Origin: Verrucomicrobiales bacterium
Lineage (GTDB): Bacteria > Verrucomicrobiota > Verrucomicrobiae > Limisphaerales > UBA1100
Length of the DNA stretch: 5,146 bases
NCBI GenBank assembly: GCA_002721895.1
Contig: PBLV01000001.1
Coordinates: 37,441 to 42,586 of the forward strand
Direction of reading: 5' to 3'
Shown: in pieces, positions 1-5,146 of the stretch
How positions within the stretch are numbered: the first letter of the stretch is position 1
Layout of the letters: each line of letters starts with the position of its first letter
The notes under the pieces: model-generated
The model's database searches: none
The model's input: the letters and a program-made list of their open reading frames with translations, nothing else
Told to the model about the DNA's origin: nothing
Position numbers and translations under genes: made by a program

Positions 1-150
1 CGCAAAACCCAGCGCAGTGCCCGCCGCATCGACTGGGTGCTCACCCGCGGCCCAATGCAGGTAGATCGCACCGAGATTATACTCTTCAAAGAATTCAAAC
101 AAATCCCCAGCGATCACCAGCCGGTGACCGCCCTCCTGCAACTAAAGTAG
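1..150 (+). CDS. Endonuclease/exonuclease/phosphatase family protein, C-terminal fragment
   Basis: This is the last 49 codons of a gene that begins outside the window; frame 1 is open from the first base to the TAG at 148-150. The peptide has two hallmarks of the end of the DNase I-like (EEP) fold: an Arg-Ile-Asp-Trp-Val strand (residues 9-13 of the fragment) and a Ser-Asp-His-Gln-Pro-Val motif near the C terminus (residues 37-42). In that family the His of SDHxPV is catalytic and the Asp orients it. Family members cleave phosphodiester or phosphomonoester bonds in nucleic acids, phospholipids or small molecules, so substrate cannot be assigned from the tail. Any signal peptide and the N-terminal metal-binding Asn and Glu residues are not visible. 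The gene converges on the DUF3472 gene with about 60 bp between their stop codons. Confidence 0.85.
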   Translation, partial: RKTQRSARRIDWVLTRGPMQVDRTEIILFKEFKQIPSDHQPVTALLQLK

Positions 151-198
151 CTGCGACCAATCCACAAGAAAGCTGCAGCGATAATCTTCTGCATTACC

Positions 199-212
199 AT
201 GCGGTCCCGCAT
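199..212. repeat. 14-bp perfect palindrome between convergent genes
   Basis: ATGCGG-TC-CCGCAT is a perfect inverted repeat lying between the EEP-family stop (150) and the DUF3472 stop (212-214), touching the latter. It could form a short hairpin (about 5 bp with a 4-nt loop) in transcripts from either side. There is no T tract on either flank, so it is not a convincing intrinsic terminator. The rest of 151-211 shows no gene or other recognisable signal. Confidence 0.3.
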
Positions 213-1333
213 CAAGGTACTGGGACAAGATTAAGTATGTACGCTTTGGATCGGTTACCGAGGATATCTTCGCAGGTCAGATATGCGGTCGCCTTCCCAG
301 GTTGTGGGATGGAGAGCGTAGCGCTGCGGGCATGGGGCATCACGGCGCTTATGGCAGTCTTCCCCTGCCCTTCATAACTCAACTGATAGGAAAACTGCGG
401 AAGGGTTGCCGAGTCAGTTTCCCATTCCACAATGAGCGTTTTTTTATTCCATTTGGCTCGAGCGGTCTTGATTTTTAAGGGCGCAAAATCCGGTCGCGTA
501 GCCTTCCGCACGATTGCATGGTTGGAGGGGTTCTTAGTGGCGGGCCGGGTCTCCTTGCCGCCGGCAGTCATAAAGTAAAACTCACCAGAGGCATCCTTGG
601 CCACACCCCCGTTCCAGTTGGTTTTGAAATTGAAGGATCGCTTCCCGGGGGCGAGATCCCAGTAATTCACCGAGTAGCGAGCGCTACCAAAGGCGTGCCA
701 GCGACCGTCCAACCGGCGTTTCCAGCCGCCTCGCAAATTCGAGGTGCGAACGTTTTTGCCAGTCTCCAGCCAATCTTCGATAAACGCATCGGTGCCCCCT
801 TCAAAAAATGCCTGTTTGGCGGCGACATCCATCGTCACCAAATGCGTCCATTGGCCGGTCTTGCCGGAGCGGCTCCAGAACCCGTAATAGGTATGATCGC
901 CCATAGCCCAAGCCCGGGAGACAAGCGTGTACCAAGTGTCAACCTCCCAGCCGAGCGTAAAGTTCCACGACTTCAAACCGGTGCCTTCGCCACCGAATTT
1001 TTCCGTTAAAGTGCCCGGCCCGCGATGAATCGCGCGGATGGGTGCGGAGTGAGCTTTGTGATCCCAAATGGAGAAAATATAATTGTGCGCCTTGGGATGC
1101 GCCTGAATCCCCGCGTAACCGGCCGCTCGCCCACGCCAGCCGAGCGTTTCGTAGTAGGTATAGGTTGCCTCACCCGCCTTGGGCACGCGTACTTCATTGA
1201 TTATAATGTCACCCGGGAAGTTGTCATCAAACACCAAATGCGATGACGGCGCCGCATTTTGACCAGCTTGCACATTGACGGTCAGGAAAATAATGAGGAC
1301 GAAGTGTTTCACACACTTACTTTCGTGAGGCAT
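212..1333 (-). CDS. Secreted DUF3472 domain protein
   Basis: A 373-aa protein from the ATG at 1333. A hydrophobic stretch at about residues 10-22 (VKHFVLIIFLTVNVQA), followed by Gly-Gln, reads as a Sec signal peptide, so the product is probably exported. Residues about 50-265 match DUF3472: a Thr-Tyr-Tyr-Glu segment, Gly-Ile-Gln followed by Tyr-Ile-Phe-Ser-Ile-Trp-Asp, Gly-Glu-Gly-Thr-Gly, a Trp-Tyr-Thr-Leu strand, and Phe-Phe-Glu-Gly-Gly. DUF3472 proteins are often found among polysaccharide- or surface-related genes; no reaction is established. Residues about 285-373 look like a fibronectin III-like beta domain. Start choice is uncertain. An in-frame TTG at 1357 has a good purine-rich Shine-Dalgarno-like stretch (AAGGAAAGGG) just upstream. 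A GTG at 1312 would give a more compact signal peptide. The gene lies about 100 bp downstream of the phosphatase on the same strand and is probably transcribed with it. Confidence 0.85.
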   Translation of the reverse strand: MPHESKCVKHFVLIIFLTVNVQAGQNAAPSSHLVFDDNFPGDIIINEVRVPKAGEATYTYYETLGWRGRAAGYAGIQAHPKAHNYIFSIWDHKAHSAPIRAIHRGPGTLTEKFGGEGTGLKSWNFTLGWEVDTWYTLVSRAWAMGDHTYYGFWSRSGKTGQWTHLVTMDVAAKQAFFEGGTDAFIEDWLETGKNVRTSNLRGGWKRRLDGRWHAFGSARYSVNYWDLAPGKRSFNFKTNWNGGVAKDASGEFYFMTAGGKETRPATKNPSNHAIVRKATRPDFAPLKIKTARAKWNKKTLIVEWETDSATLPQFSYQLSYEGQGKTAISAVMPHARSATLSIPQPGKATAYLTCEDILGNRSKAYILNLVPVP

Positions 1334-1432
1334 TGTCAAAGTGTCAAGGTAGCCCAATTACCCTTTCCTTTGCCCAGGCTATGTTTGATGGAATTTATTC
1401 GCACGTGGCCGTCCATGGCGCGGATTTTACCA

Positions 1433-3391
1433 CTAAAGCGCCACGTCCAGTTTGCCGGCGGCTTTCTTCGCCTTGGGTTCAAGGCCCTTGAGCGTCTTGG
1501 CGTTGGGCTTTTGCGCGCCGACCTTCACGGTGTGTTTGCCTTTTGAGTAAACACGCGGTTGAAAACGATTGCCTGTTGCACGGGTGGTATATAACACCTC
1601 ACCAGTTTCATCCTCAATCACCTGCACCACCGGGTGCGTGCCTTTAGCGAAGCGCAACTCAGGCAGCCAACCGGCGACCTTGCGGCCATCATTAGCAGAT
1701 TGATCAACAGTGACTGGCCAGCCTGCGAATTGCGCCTTGTCGCCTTCGCGCACGTCGCAAAAACGCGGCCAACACTCGAAGGTGACCTGCCGATTCTTCT
1801 TGTTAAATCGCGCGATGCCAAAGCCGTCAGCGCGTTTCTTTTCCTCGGCGCGATTTTCCGGATTGGCGTAGGCCATCATGGAAATCTTGTTGCCTAAGCC
1901 GTCCTTGAAATCGCCCGTCCACGGCAGCGGACTATTCGGCACCGGATTCGGACCAGGTTTTTCGTCGAGCGGATGCCACCAACGGCCGTAGATGGTGTTC
2001 ACCAATGCCGGACCGGTAAAACCGTACGGGCCGTCACTATGATCGGTGATGCCATGTTTCACCACTACCGCCAGATGTTGATCCCCACAAAGGTGCACGG
2101 CCCACGCGCGGCGGATTAATTTGAGTGCATTGCGGCTCGGCGTTTGCGGCCATCCGTTACAATCAAGATCGGCCAACAGACGATTTTTGGGCCCACCATG
2201 CATGTGCACCGCGCCGCAAAAGGCGGTTTGCGACAAGACACCTTTCATCTCGGCATCGGTCCAGTCAGCGGACCAATCATTGAGAAACTTTTCCTGACGC
2301 GGGCCGAGCAATTGCAGGCCGGGCAGATCGATTTTATTCGGATCGTATTTCGGATCGTTGATGTGATCGGGGCGCGGGCCCATCTTGGGAATCTTGCCCG
2401 CGGGGCCAGTCTTGAATTTGCGATCCTCAAGAATGGCGAAGTCTACGCCGCCGACATTCAGCCGCGTAAAGTACACGCCAATGCCACGATTGACCGGCTT
2501 TGCATCCACCGGATCAGGCAGGCTTGAGGTCTGCTGACGCTGCACCTGATTCACATATTTCACCGGAAACTTGTAGCCGCCGTCGGCGTCGCCGGGGATG
2601 GTCGAGCGCTTGCCGCTTTCGCCCCATACATTGCCGTGGCCCACGTCGTGGTCGTCCGGGATGGCCACTGTCGGCCGGTCACGAATGATGTCGCGGTACT
2701 GCAGGCCAAACTCAATCCAGCCAACCGTGTGCTCGGTGTGGCGATAGTGTTGGTCGCCGCCAAAGAACAGCAGGTCCGGATTAAGGCGCTTGAGATTTTC
2801 GACAATCTCCGTACGCGGCCCGGTGGTGCGACTGGAGTTGCACGAAAGGTTGGCGACGACAATCTCGTCCTTGTCCGTGGGATCCTTCCGGATAACCCCC
2901 TCGAACTTTGCCTGGTCGCCGTGGCACACGCGGTATTTCACGTCGCGCGAGTTGTCCCATTTCTCGATGCGAAAATGCGCATCCCAGCCCGGGTACAGCA
3001 CCTCCGCCTTGGCGGCCACGCTCCACTCTTCACCGGGCTTTTGCAGTTCCAGCCGCGCCTCGCGCTTCTCGCCCGGCTTCAGCGGAAAAAGCTGTGCTGA
3101 TAATTTCAGCACACCGTTTTGGTGCGTGTACATCGCAAACGCCACCACCTCATCGCGCGGCACATTCATGCTCGGCGGCGCGCCTTTGCGGCCTCTTGGT
3201 GCCGGCTTACCGTTATTGCCCGGCCGCTTCCACCACTCGCCGGTGGTCAACGACTCCAACCGCGAAAACTGTGGCCCGAACGGCGACGCCGCCTCCTGTG
3301 CCTTGAGGAAGTCCTTCGAGATTACCAACGCTCCCGCGCCAGCCGCAGTGAGCTGCATCGCCTTACGGCGTGAAATTTTTTGTGTACTCAT
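1433..3391 (-). CDS. Tat-exported PhoD-like metallophosphatase
   Basis: A 652-aa protein from the ATG at 3391, a probable alkaline phosphatase or phosphodiesterase of the PhoD-like calcineurin superfamily. The N terminus carries a twin-arginine signal: Ser-Arg-Arg-Lys at residues 7-10, then a small-residue hydrophobic core (LTAAGAGALVIS), implying export of the folded metalloenzyme. An N-terminal beta domain (about 45-170) precedes the catalytic core. Core motifs are Leu-Ser-Cys-Asn (Cys184), Gly-Gly-Asp-Gln-His-Tyr (Asp213, Tyr216), Pro-Asp-Asp-His-Asp (246-249) and Cys-Gly-Asp-Gln-His-Leu (Asp437, His439). The Cys / Asp-x-x-Tyr pattern fits PhoD-type iron coordination rather than the Asp-x-His of typical metallophosphatases. 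The C terminus (about 530-652) ends in a Lys/Ala-rich tail. An in-frame GTG at 3418 would add nine residues; the ATG is preferred because it puts the Tat motif at the usual distance. The gene is divergent from the 3485 locus and upstream of the DUF3472 gene. Substrate is unknown; phosphate scavenging is an inference. Confidence 0.9.
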   Translation of the reverse strand: MSTQKISRRKAMQLTAAGAGALVISKDFLKAQEAASPFGPQFSRLESLTTGEWWKRPGNNGKPAPRGRKGAPPSMNVPRDEVVAFAMYTHQNGVLKLSAQLFPLKPGEKREARLELQKPGEEWSVAAKAEVLYPGWDAHFRIEKWDNSRDVKYRVCHGDQAKFEGVIRKDPTDKDEIVVANLSCNSSRTTGPRTEIVENLKRLNPDLLFFGGDQHYRHTEHTVGWIEFGLQYRDIIRDRPTVAIPDDHDVGHGNVWGESGKRSTIPGDADGGYKFPVKYVNQVQRQQTSSLPDPVDAKPVNRGIGVYFTRLNVGGVDFAILEDRKFKTGPAGKIPKMGPRPDHINDPKYDPNKIDLPGLQLLGPRQEKFLNDWSADWTDAEMKGVLSQTAFCGAVHMHGGPKNRLLADLDCNGWPQTPSRNALKLIRRAWAVHLCGDQHLAVVVKHGITDHSDGPYGFTGPALVNTIYGRWWHPLDEKPGPNPVPNSPLPWTGDFKDGLGNKISMMAYANPENRAEEKKRADGFGIARFNKKNRQVTFECWPRFCDVREGDKAQFAGWPVTVDQSANDGRKVAGWLPELRFAKGTHPVVQVIEDETGEVLYTTRATGNRFQPRVYSKGKHTVKVGAQKPNAKTLKGLEPKAKKAAGKLDVAL

Positions 3392-3449
3392 GGATCGGCC
3401 GCCCAGTATCCGCGCCACCGCCCCATTCGCAAAGCATGTTTTCGTGTCA

Positions 3450-3478
3450 TTGAAAAACAGGCCGGATTTTGGTAGGAT
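3450..3478 (+). promoter_or_regulatory. Possible sigma-70-type promoter for the 3485 locus
   Basis: TTGAAA at 3450-3455 and TAGGAT at 3473-3478 are separated by 17 bp, matching five and four of six consensus bases. Transcription would begin close to the ATG at 3485, giving a nearly leaderless message. The same bases include AGGA (3474-3477), seven bases before the ATG, which could instead serve as a Shine-Dalgarno site; both readings cannot easily hold. It lies in the 93-bp divergent region shared with the phosphatase gene. No experimental support. Confidence 0.35.
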
Positions 3479-3484
3479 TTCTGC

Positions 3485-3700
3485 ATGGAGACGGTAGCCG
3501 CCAGAGCCAAGCTCGACAAGACAGCCGTGGCCATCCAGTCATTGCACCAGCCGCCGGATGACCGCGACTACTGGCTGGCCCAGTCGCCCGCCGCGCGAAT
3601 GGAGGCCGTGGAAATCCAGCGCCAAATCATTTATGGCTACGACCCAGCTGCCATCCGACTTCAAAGAGTTTTTGAGGTTGCTGCACTCCCACGACGTTGA
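3485..3700 (+). CDS. Small 'DYW'-type partner protein of a nucleotidyltransferase
   Basis: A 71-aa acidic/basic soluble protein with no signal peptide or membrane segment. The middle and end read Asp-Arg-Asp-Tyr-Trp-Leu (residues 27-32), Arg-Met-Glu-Ala-Val-Glu, Tyr-Gly-Tyr-Asp and a terminal Arg-Leu-Gln-Arg-Val-Phe-Glu-Val. From general knowledge this pattern (DYW, then R..E, then a YG..., then RLQRV.EV near the end) recurs in short hypothetical proteins encoded immediately before nucleotidyltransferase genes in Verrucomicrobia and other phyla. That arrangement resembles a toxin-antitoxin pair, but the biochemical role is not established. Here the next gene's ATG (3633) lies inside this ORF, overlapping it by 68 bp in another frame. 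AGGA seven bases before the ATG supports this start. The reading frame is intact although its partner is broken. Confidence 0.65.
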   Translation: METVAARAKLDKTAVAIQSLHQPPDDRDYWLAQSPAARMEAVEIQRQIIYGYDPAAIRLQRVFEVAALPRR

Positions 3701-3751
3701 ATACCTGCTCGTGGGCGGCATCAGGACTTAAACGACTTGGAAAAACTCTAA
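3633..3751 (+). pseudogene. Nucleotidyltransferase gene remnant with internal deletion
   Basis: From the ATG at 3633 the frame encodes Leu-Pro-Ser-Asp-Phe-Lys-Glu-Phe-Leu, then Asp-Val-Glu-Tyr-Leu-Leu-Val-Gly-Gly, the classic start of the AbiEii/MNT-like nucleotidyltransferases (usually followed by a Tyr and, some residues later, the metal-binding Asp-x-Asp). The frame instead stops at 3729-3731 after 32 codons. Read two bases along, 3713-3751 encodes [12 protein letters not shown]-stop, which matches the family's usual C-terminal end. So both ends of one gene are present and the catalytic middle is gone, with a frameshift at the join. The enzyme cannot be active. Intact relatives are roughly 180-200 aa, so about 400-450 bp appear to be missing (estimate from memory of the family). 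The final TAA overlaps the stop codon of the convergent lipoprotein gene. Confidence 0.75.
3711..3722 (+). other. Deletion junction with GGGCGGC microhomology
   Basis: The bases 3713-3719 (GGGCGGC) are explained equally well by the N-terminal part of the nucleotidyltransferase (GTG GGC GGC, Val-Gly-Gly) and by its C-terminal part (GGG CGG CAT, Gly-Arg-His). Such sharing is expected when a deletion occurs between two short direct repeats, one of which is retained. This is an inference from the two reading frames; the ancestral intact sequence is not available. Confidence 0.6.
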
Positions 3752-4932
3752 GGCCCTACTTTCCACGTCAGTTTTTTCAACTCTTCACGGGTGACTGGTT
3801 TCCCATTGCCATCTACCAAAACGACCGCGATGGTATTAAGCTGATGTTTGTCCATGAATTTCAATGCATCTTCAAGACCACCAGCTCCATTCCAGCCTAA
3901 CTCACACTCGAATATCAAAACAGTTGCGTGAACGTCTTTGACATCATTGTATGTTACATCATTGATTGTTTTGCCAATCAGGGACTTATTAAGGGCGTAG
4001 TGGGATATCCGAGCCTCTTTACTAATATCTTTGCCCGCTTTCAACTGCGCTTCCAATTGTGCCCTTAACTTTTCGTAGCCGGGCAACCTCGGGGATAGAA
4101 AAATTTCCAACGTATCATCATAGTCCCATTTTTTGAGCAAACTATCACCCCATCCGGCAGGGTAACCACCATCAGCTCCGGGCAGTGATGAGTGCATTTG
4201 CTTCAAATTGTTGATGCTCTTTAACATCCGGTTCTGATCGGCTTGTGATTTTTTCGGATCAATGAATTTTACGCTTTCATCGGCATCAATGATTTTGTCG
4301 ATGATAAATGTAGCAACTATTCTTGGCTCTTGTGGATCGACCTTATCGAGAGGTTTACCAGAACCGCTGGGGTCGCCGGGACTACTTGGTTCACCGGGTC
4401 CGCTGGGATCACCGGGTCCGCTGGGATCACCGGGCCCGTTGGGATCGCCGGGTCCGCTGGGATCACCGGGCCCACTCGGCTCCGGCACATCCGCATCGGC
4501 TGACTCTCTCACTTTGATTGTATCGCCGGCTTTGGGTGTCTTTGAGGAAAAAACCAGATAATACCCATTAGGCATTTCGACCTCCAGCCCATCAACTTCA
4601 TAAGCGCCCTGAGGGAAATCTCTCTTTCTGTACCCTTTCGGTGTTTCCAAAGCCATGGCAAACATCGGCGAACCATCAATCTCTTCAAAAATAAACATCG
4701 CCCGTTTTGGCGAATCCGAGTCCTTGACAACTATTTTTTTACCCTTGAGAAAGGTCGCAAGAGAAGCTTCGGCCGGCTTTTGATTGTCGCTGGCCTTTGG
4801 CGGAGTTCCGCCCGATTTCTTTTTTGATTCAGCCTTGCCGCCATCGCCATCACCGCCGCCACAGCCAACCAAGGCTACAGAGATGGCGAGTGCGGAGAAT
4901 GAAATCGTGAACTGTTTCATATTAAATGACAT
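3748..4932 (-). CDS. Lipoprotein with Pro-Gly-Asp repeat linker and H-X9-DG-like C-terminal domain
   Basis: A 394-aa protein from the ATG at 4932; an ATG at 4920 (residue 5) gives an equally good signal peptide. Hydrophobic segment 9-23 ends in the lipobox Leu-Val-Gly-Cys (Cys24), followed by a Gly/Asp/Lys/Ser-rich tether, so it should be lipidated; Gly rather than Asp after the Cys fits outer-membrane sorting. Residues about 57-145 form an unrecognised small domain. Residues 151-194 are six to seven copies of a Pro-Ser-Gly-Pro-Gly-Asp-type hexapeptide. Residues 205-394 resemble the C-terminal region of verrucomicrobial/planctomycete pseudopilin-like proteins: Ser-Ile-Asn-Asn-Leu-Lys-Gln-Met (239-246), His-Tyr-Ala-Leu-Asn (311-315), Thr-Val-Leu-Ile-Phe-Glu (337-342), and His363 with Asp374-Gly375. 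The usual prepilin N terminus is replaced by the lipoprotein signal. The gene is visibly more A/T-rich than the phosphatase. Function unknown. Confidence 0.8.
   Translation of the reverse strand: MSFNMKQFTISFSALAISVALVGCGGGDGDGGKAESKKKSGGTPPKASDNQKPAEASLATFLKGKKIVVKDSDSPKRAMFIFEEIDGSPMFAMALETPKGYRKRDFPQGAYEVDGLEVEMPNGYYLVFSSKTPKAGDTIKVRESADADVPEPSGPGDPSGPGDPNGPGDPSGPGDPSGPGEPSSPGDPSGSGKPLDKVDPQEPRIVATFIIDKIIDADESVKFIDPKKSQADQNRMLKSINNLKQMHSSLPGADGGYPAGWGDSLLKKWDYDDTLEIFLSPRLPGYEKLRAQLEAQLKAGKDISKEARISHYALNKSLIGKTINDVTYNDVKDVHATVLIFECELGWNGAGGLEDALKFMDKHQLNTIAVVLVDGNGKPVTREELKKLTWKVGP
4361..4486. repeat. 18-bp tandem repeats encoding a PGD linker
   Basis: Seven consecutive 18-bp units inside the lipoprotein gene; the consensus on the plus strand is GGTCCGCTGGGATCACCG. 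Units at 4397-4414, 4415-4432 and 4451-4468 are identical; the first (4361-4378), second (4379-4396) and last (4469-4486) are degenerate. Being a multiple of three, copy-number change would keep the reading frame and only alter linker length. The encoded hexapeptide is collagen-like in composition but lacks a strict Gly-X-Y register. Confidence 0.9.
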
Positions 4933-4938
4933 GCCGAA

Positions 4939-4969
4939 AACATACCCCCCCCCCCCGCAGGCAAGGCAA
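4939..4969 (-). promoter_or_regulatory. Possible promoter with the G tract in its spacer
   Basis: Reading the minus strand, TTGCCT (4969-4964) and TATGTT (4944-4939) bracket a 19-bp spacer that is mostly a run of 12 G. Both hexamers are fair matches to -35 and -10 elements, but the spacer is two bases over the optimum. The -10 lies only six bases from the ATG at 4932, so the message would be nearly leaderless. Alternatively the G run itself might act as a crude ribosome-binding site. Weak evidence. Confidence 0.25.
4945..4956. repeat. 12-bp C/G homopolymer
   Basis: Twelve consecutive C on the plus strand (G on the minus strand), 12 bp upstream of the lipoprotein ATG at 4932. Homopolymers of this length are prone to slipped-strand length change and also to sequencing error. 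It lies in the 65-bp gap between the right-edge gene and the lipoprotein gene. Confidence 0.95.
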
Positions 4970-4997
4970 GTTTTTTACGTGTGCTGATGTCCTTTGA

Positions 4998-5146
4998 CTA
5001 CTTCCGTTTCACCGTGCGCTTCGGCTTGTGCTTTTCGCCCTTGGGCATGATGGGGCTTTCCCAGCCGGCGAGGTCGGCGGGCTTCACGTTTTGCGCTTCG
5101 CCGTTGAAGCTGAAAGGCGTGGGCTGATACGGGCCAACGAAGTCCA
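4998..5146 (-). CDS. Unidentified protein, C-terminal fragment
   Basis: The last 48 codons of a minus-strand gene that begins beyond the right edge; the frame is open from 5144 to the TAG at 4998-5000. The peptide starts Asp-Phe-Val-Gly-Pro-Tyr-Gln-Pro-Thr-Pro-Phe-Ser-Phe, continues through Val-Lys-Pro-Ala-Asp-Leu and Gly-Trp-Glu-Ser-Pro, and ends in a strongly basic tail rich in Lys and Arg. Codon use and GC content match the phosphatase gene, which supports it being real coding sequence. I do not recognise the family from this tail. It runs in the same direction as the lipoprotein gene, 65 bp upstream of it; no hairpin terminator is visible between them, so co-transcription is possible. Confidence 0.65.
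   Translation of the reverse strand, partial: DFVGPYQPTPFSFNGEAQNVKPADLAGWESPIMPKGEKHKPKRTVKRK

Noticed and set aside
1334..1347. Two TTGACA hexamers in tandem (minus strand) just before the DUF3472 ATG, resembling -35 elements
   Set aside because: No -10-like hexamer lies 16-18 bp downstream of either, and the position would put transcription inside the coding region.
3405..3439. TTGCGA and GATACT on the minus strand as a promoter for the phosphatase gene
   Set aside because: Both hexamers match only four of six bases with a 16-bp spacer, and the -10 would overlap the alternative GTG-start coding region; too weak to annotate.
2790..3497. Long plus-strand open frame (235 codons) opposite the phosphatase gene, with several other antisense frames of 60-160 codons at 518-3373
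   Set aside because: They lie antisense to well-supported genes with recognised domains, have Arg/Pro/Ser-rich composition with no motifs, and arise from GC-rich codon use on the opposite strand.
3738..3765. TGGAAA...TTTCCA inverted repeat at the convergent ends of the nucleotidyltransferase remnant and the lipoprotein gene, as a terminator
   Set aside because: The stem is only 6 bp and A/T-rich with a 16-nt loop, and no T tract follows it directly on either strand.
4262..4561. Plus-strand 99-codon frame rich in Gly-Ser-Pro-Leu repeats
   Set aside because: It is the reverse-strand reading of the 18-bp repeats in the lipoprotein gene; the lipoprotein frame has the lipobox and domain landmarks.

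Overview
The window looks like chromosomal DNA of a free-living Verrucomicrobia- or Planctomycetes-type bacterium. This is inferred from gene content: a Tat-exported PhoD-like phosphatase, a secreted DUF3472 protein, a lipoprotein whose C-terminal half resembles the pseudopilin-associated H-X9-DG domain, and a short 'DYW'-type ORF overlapping a nucleotidyltransferase start. No ribosomal RNA, tRNA, insertion sequence, CRISPR array or phage gene was seen.

Layout. Positions 1-150 (+) hold the C-terminal end of an endonuclease/exonuclease/phosphatase-fold protein. It converges on a minus-strand pair running leftward from about 3391: a PhoD-like metallophosphatase (1433-3391), then a DUF3472 protein (212-1333), about 100 bp apart and probably co-transcribed. 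A 93-bp divergent region separates the phosphatase from a plus-strand locus at 3485-3751. That locus has an intact 71-aa ORF overlapping the start of a nucleotidyltransferase gene of which only the first ~29 and last ~12 codons survive. Next is a minus-strand lipoprotein (3748-4920/4932) with a Pro-Gly-Asp repeat linker and a 12-bp G tract just upstream. At the right edge (4998-5146, minus) is the C-terminal tail of an unidentified protein.

Functionally, the left two thirds suggest extracytoplasmic phosphoester and possibly glycan processing: signal peptides on both minus-strand proteins, with a phosphoesterase-fold gene alongside. The most striking local event is the broken nucleotidyltransferase. 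The sequence reads GTG GGC GGC (Val-Gly-Gly, the start of the nucleotidyltransferase motif) in one frame and GGG CGG CAT CAG GAC (Gly-Arg-His-Gln-Asp, its C-terminal motif) in another, over the same bases. This indicates an internal deletion through a short GGGCGGC repeat, which left the small partner ORF orphaned.

No wholly new system is evident. The items worth a second look are the deletion scar, the orphan partner ORF, the unusual lipoprotein architecture, and the G tract in a possible promoter spacer.
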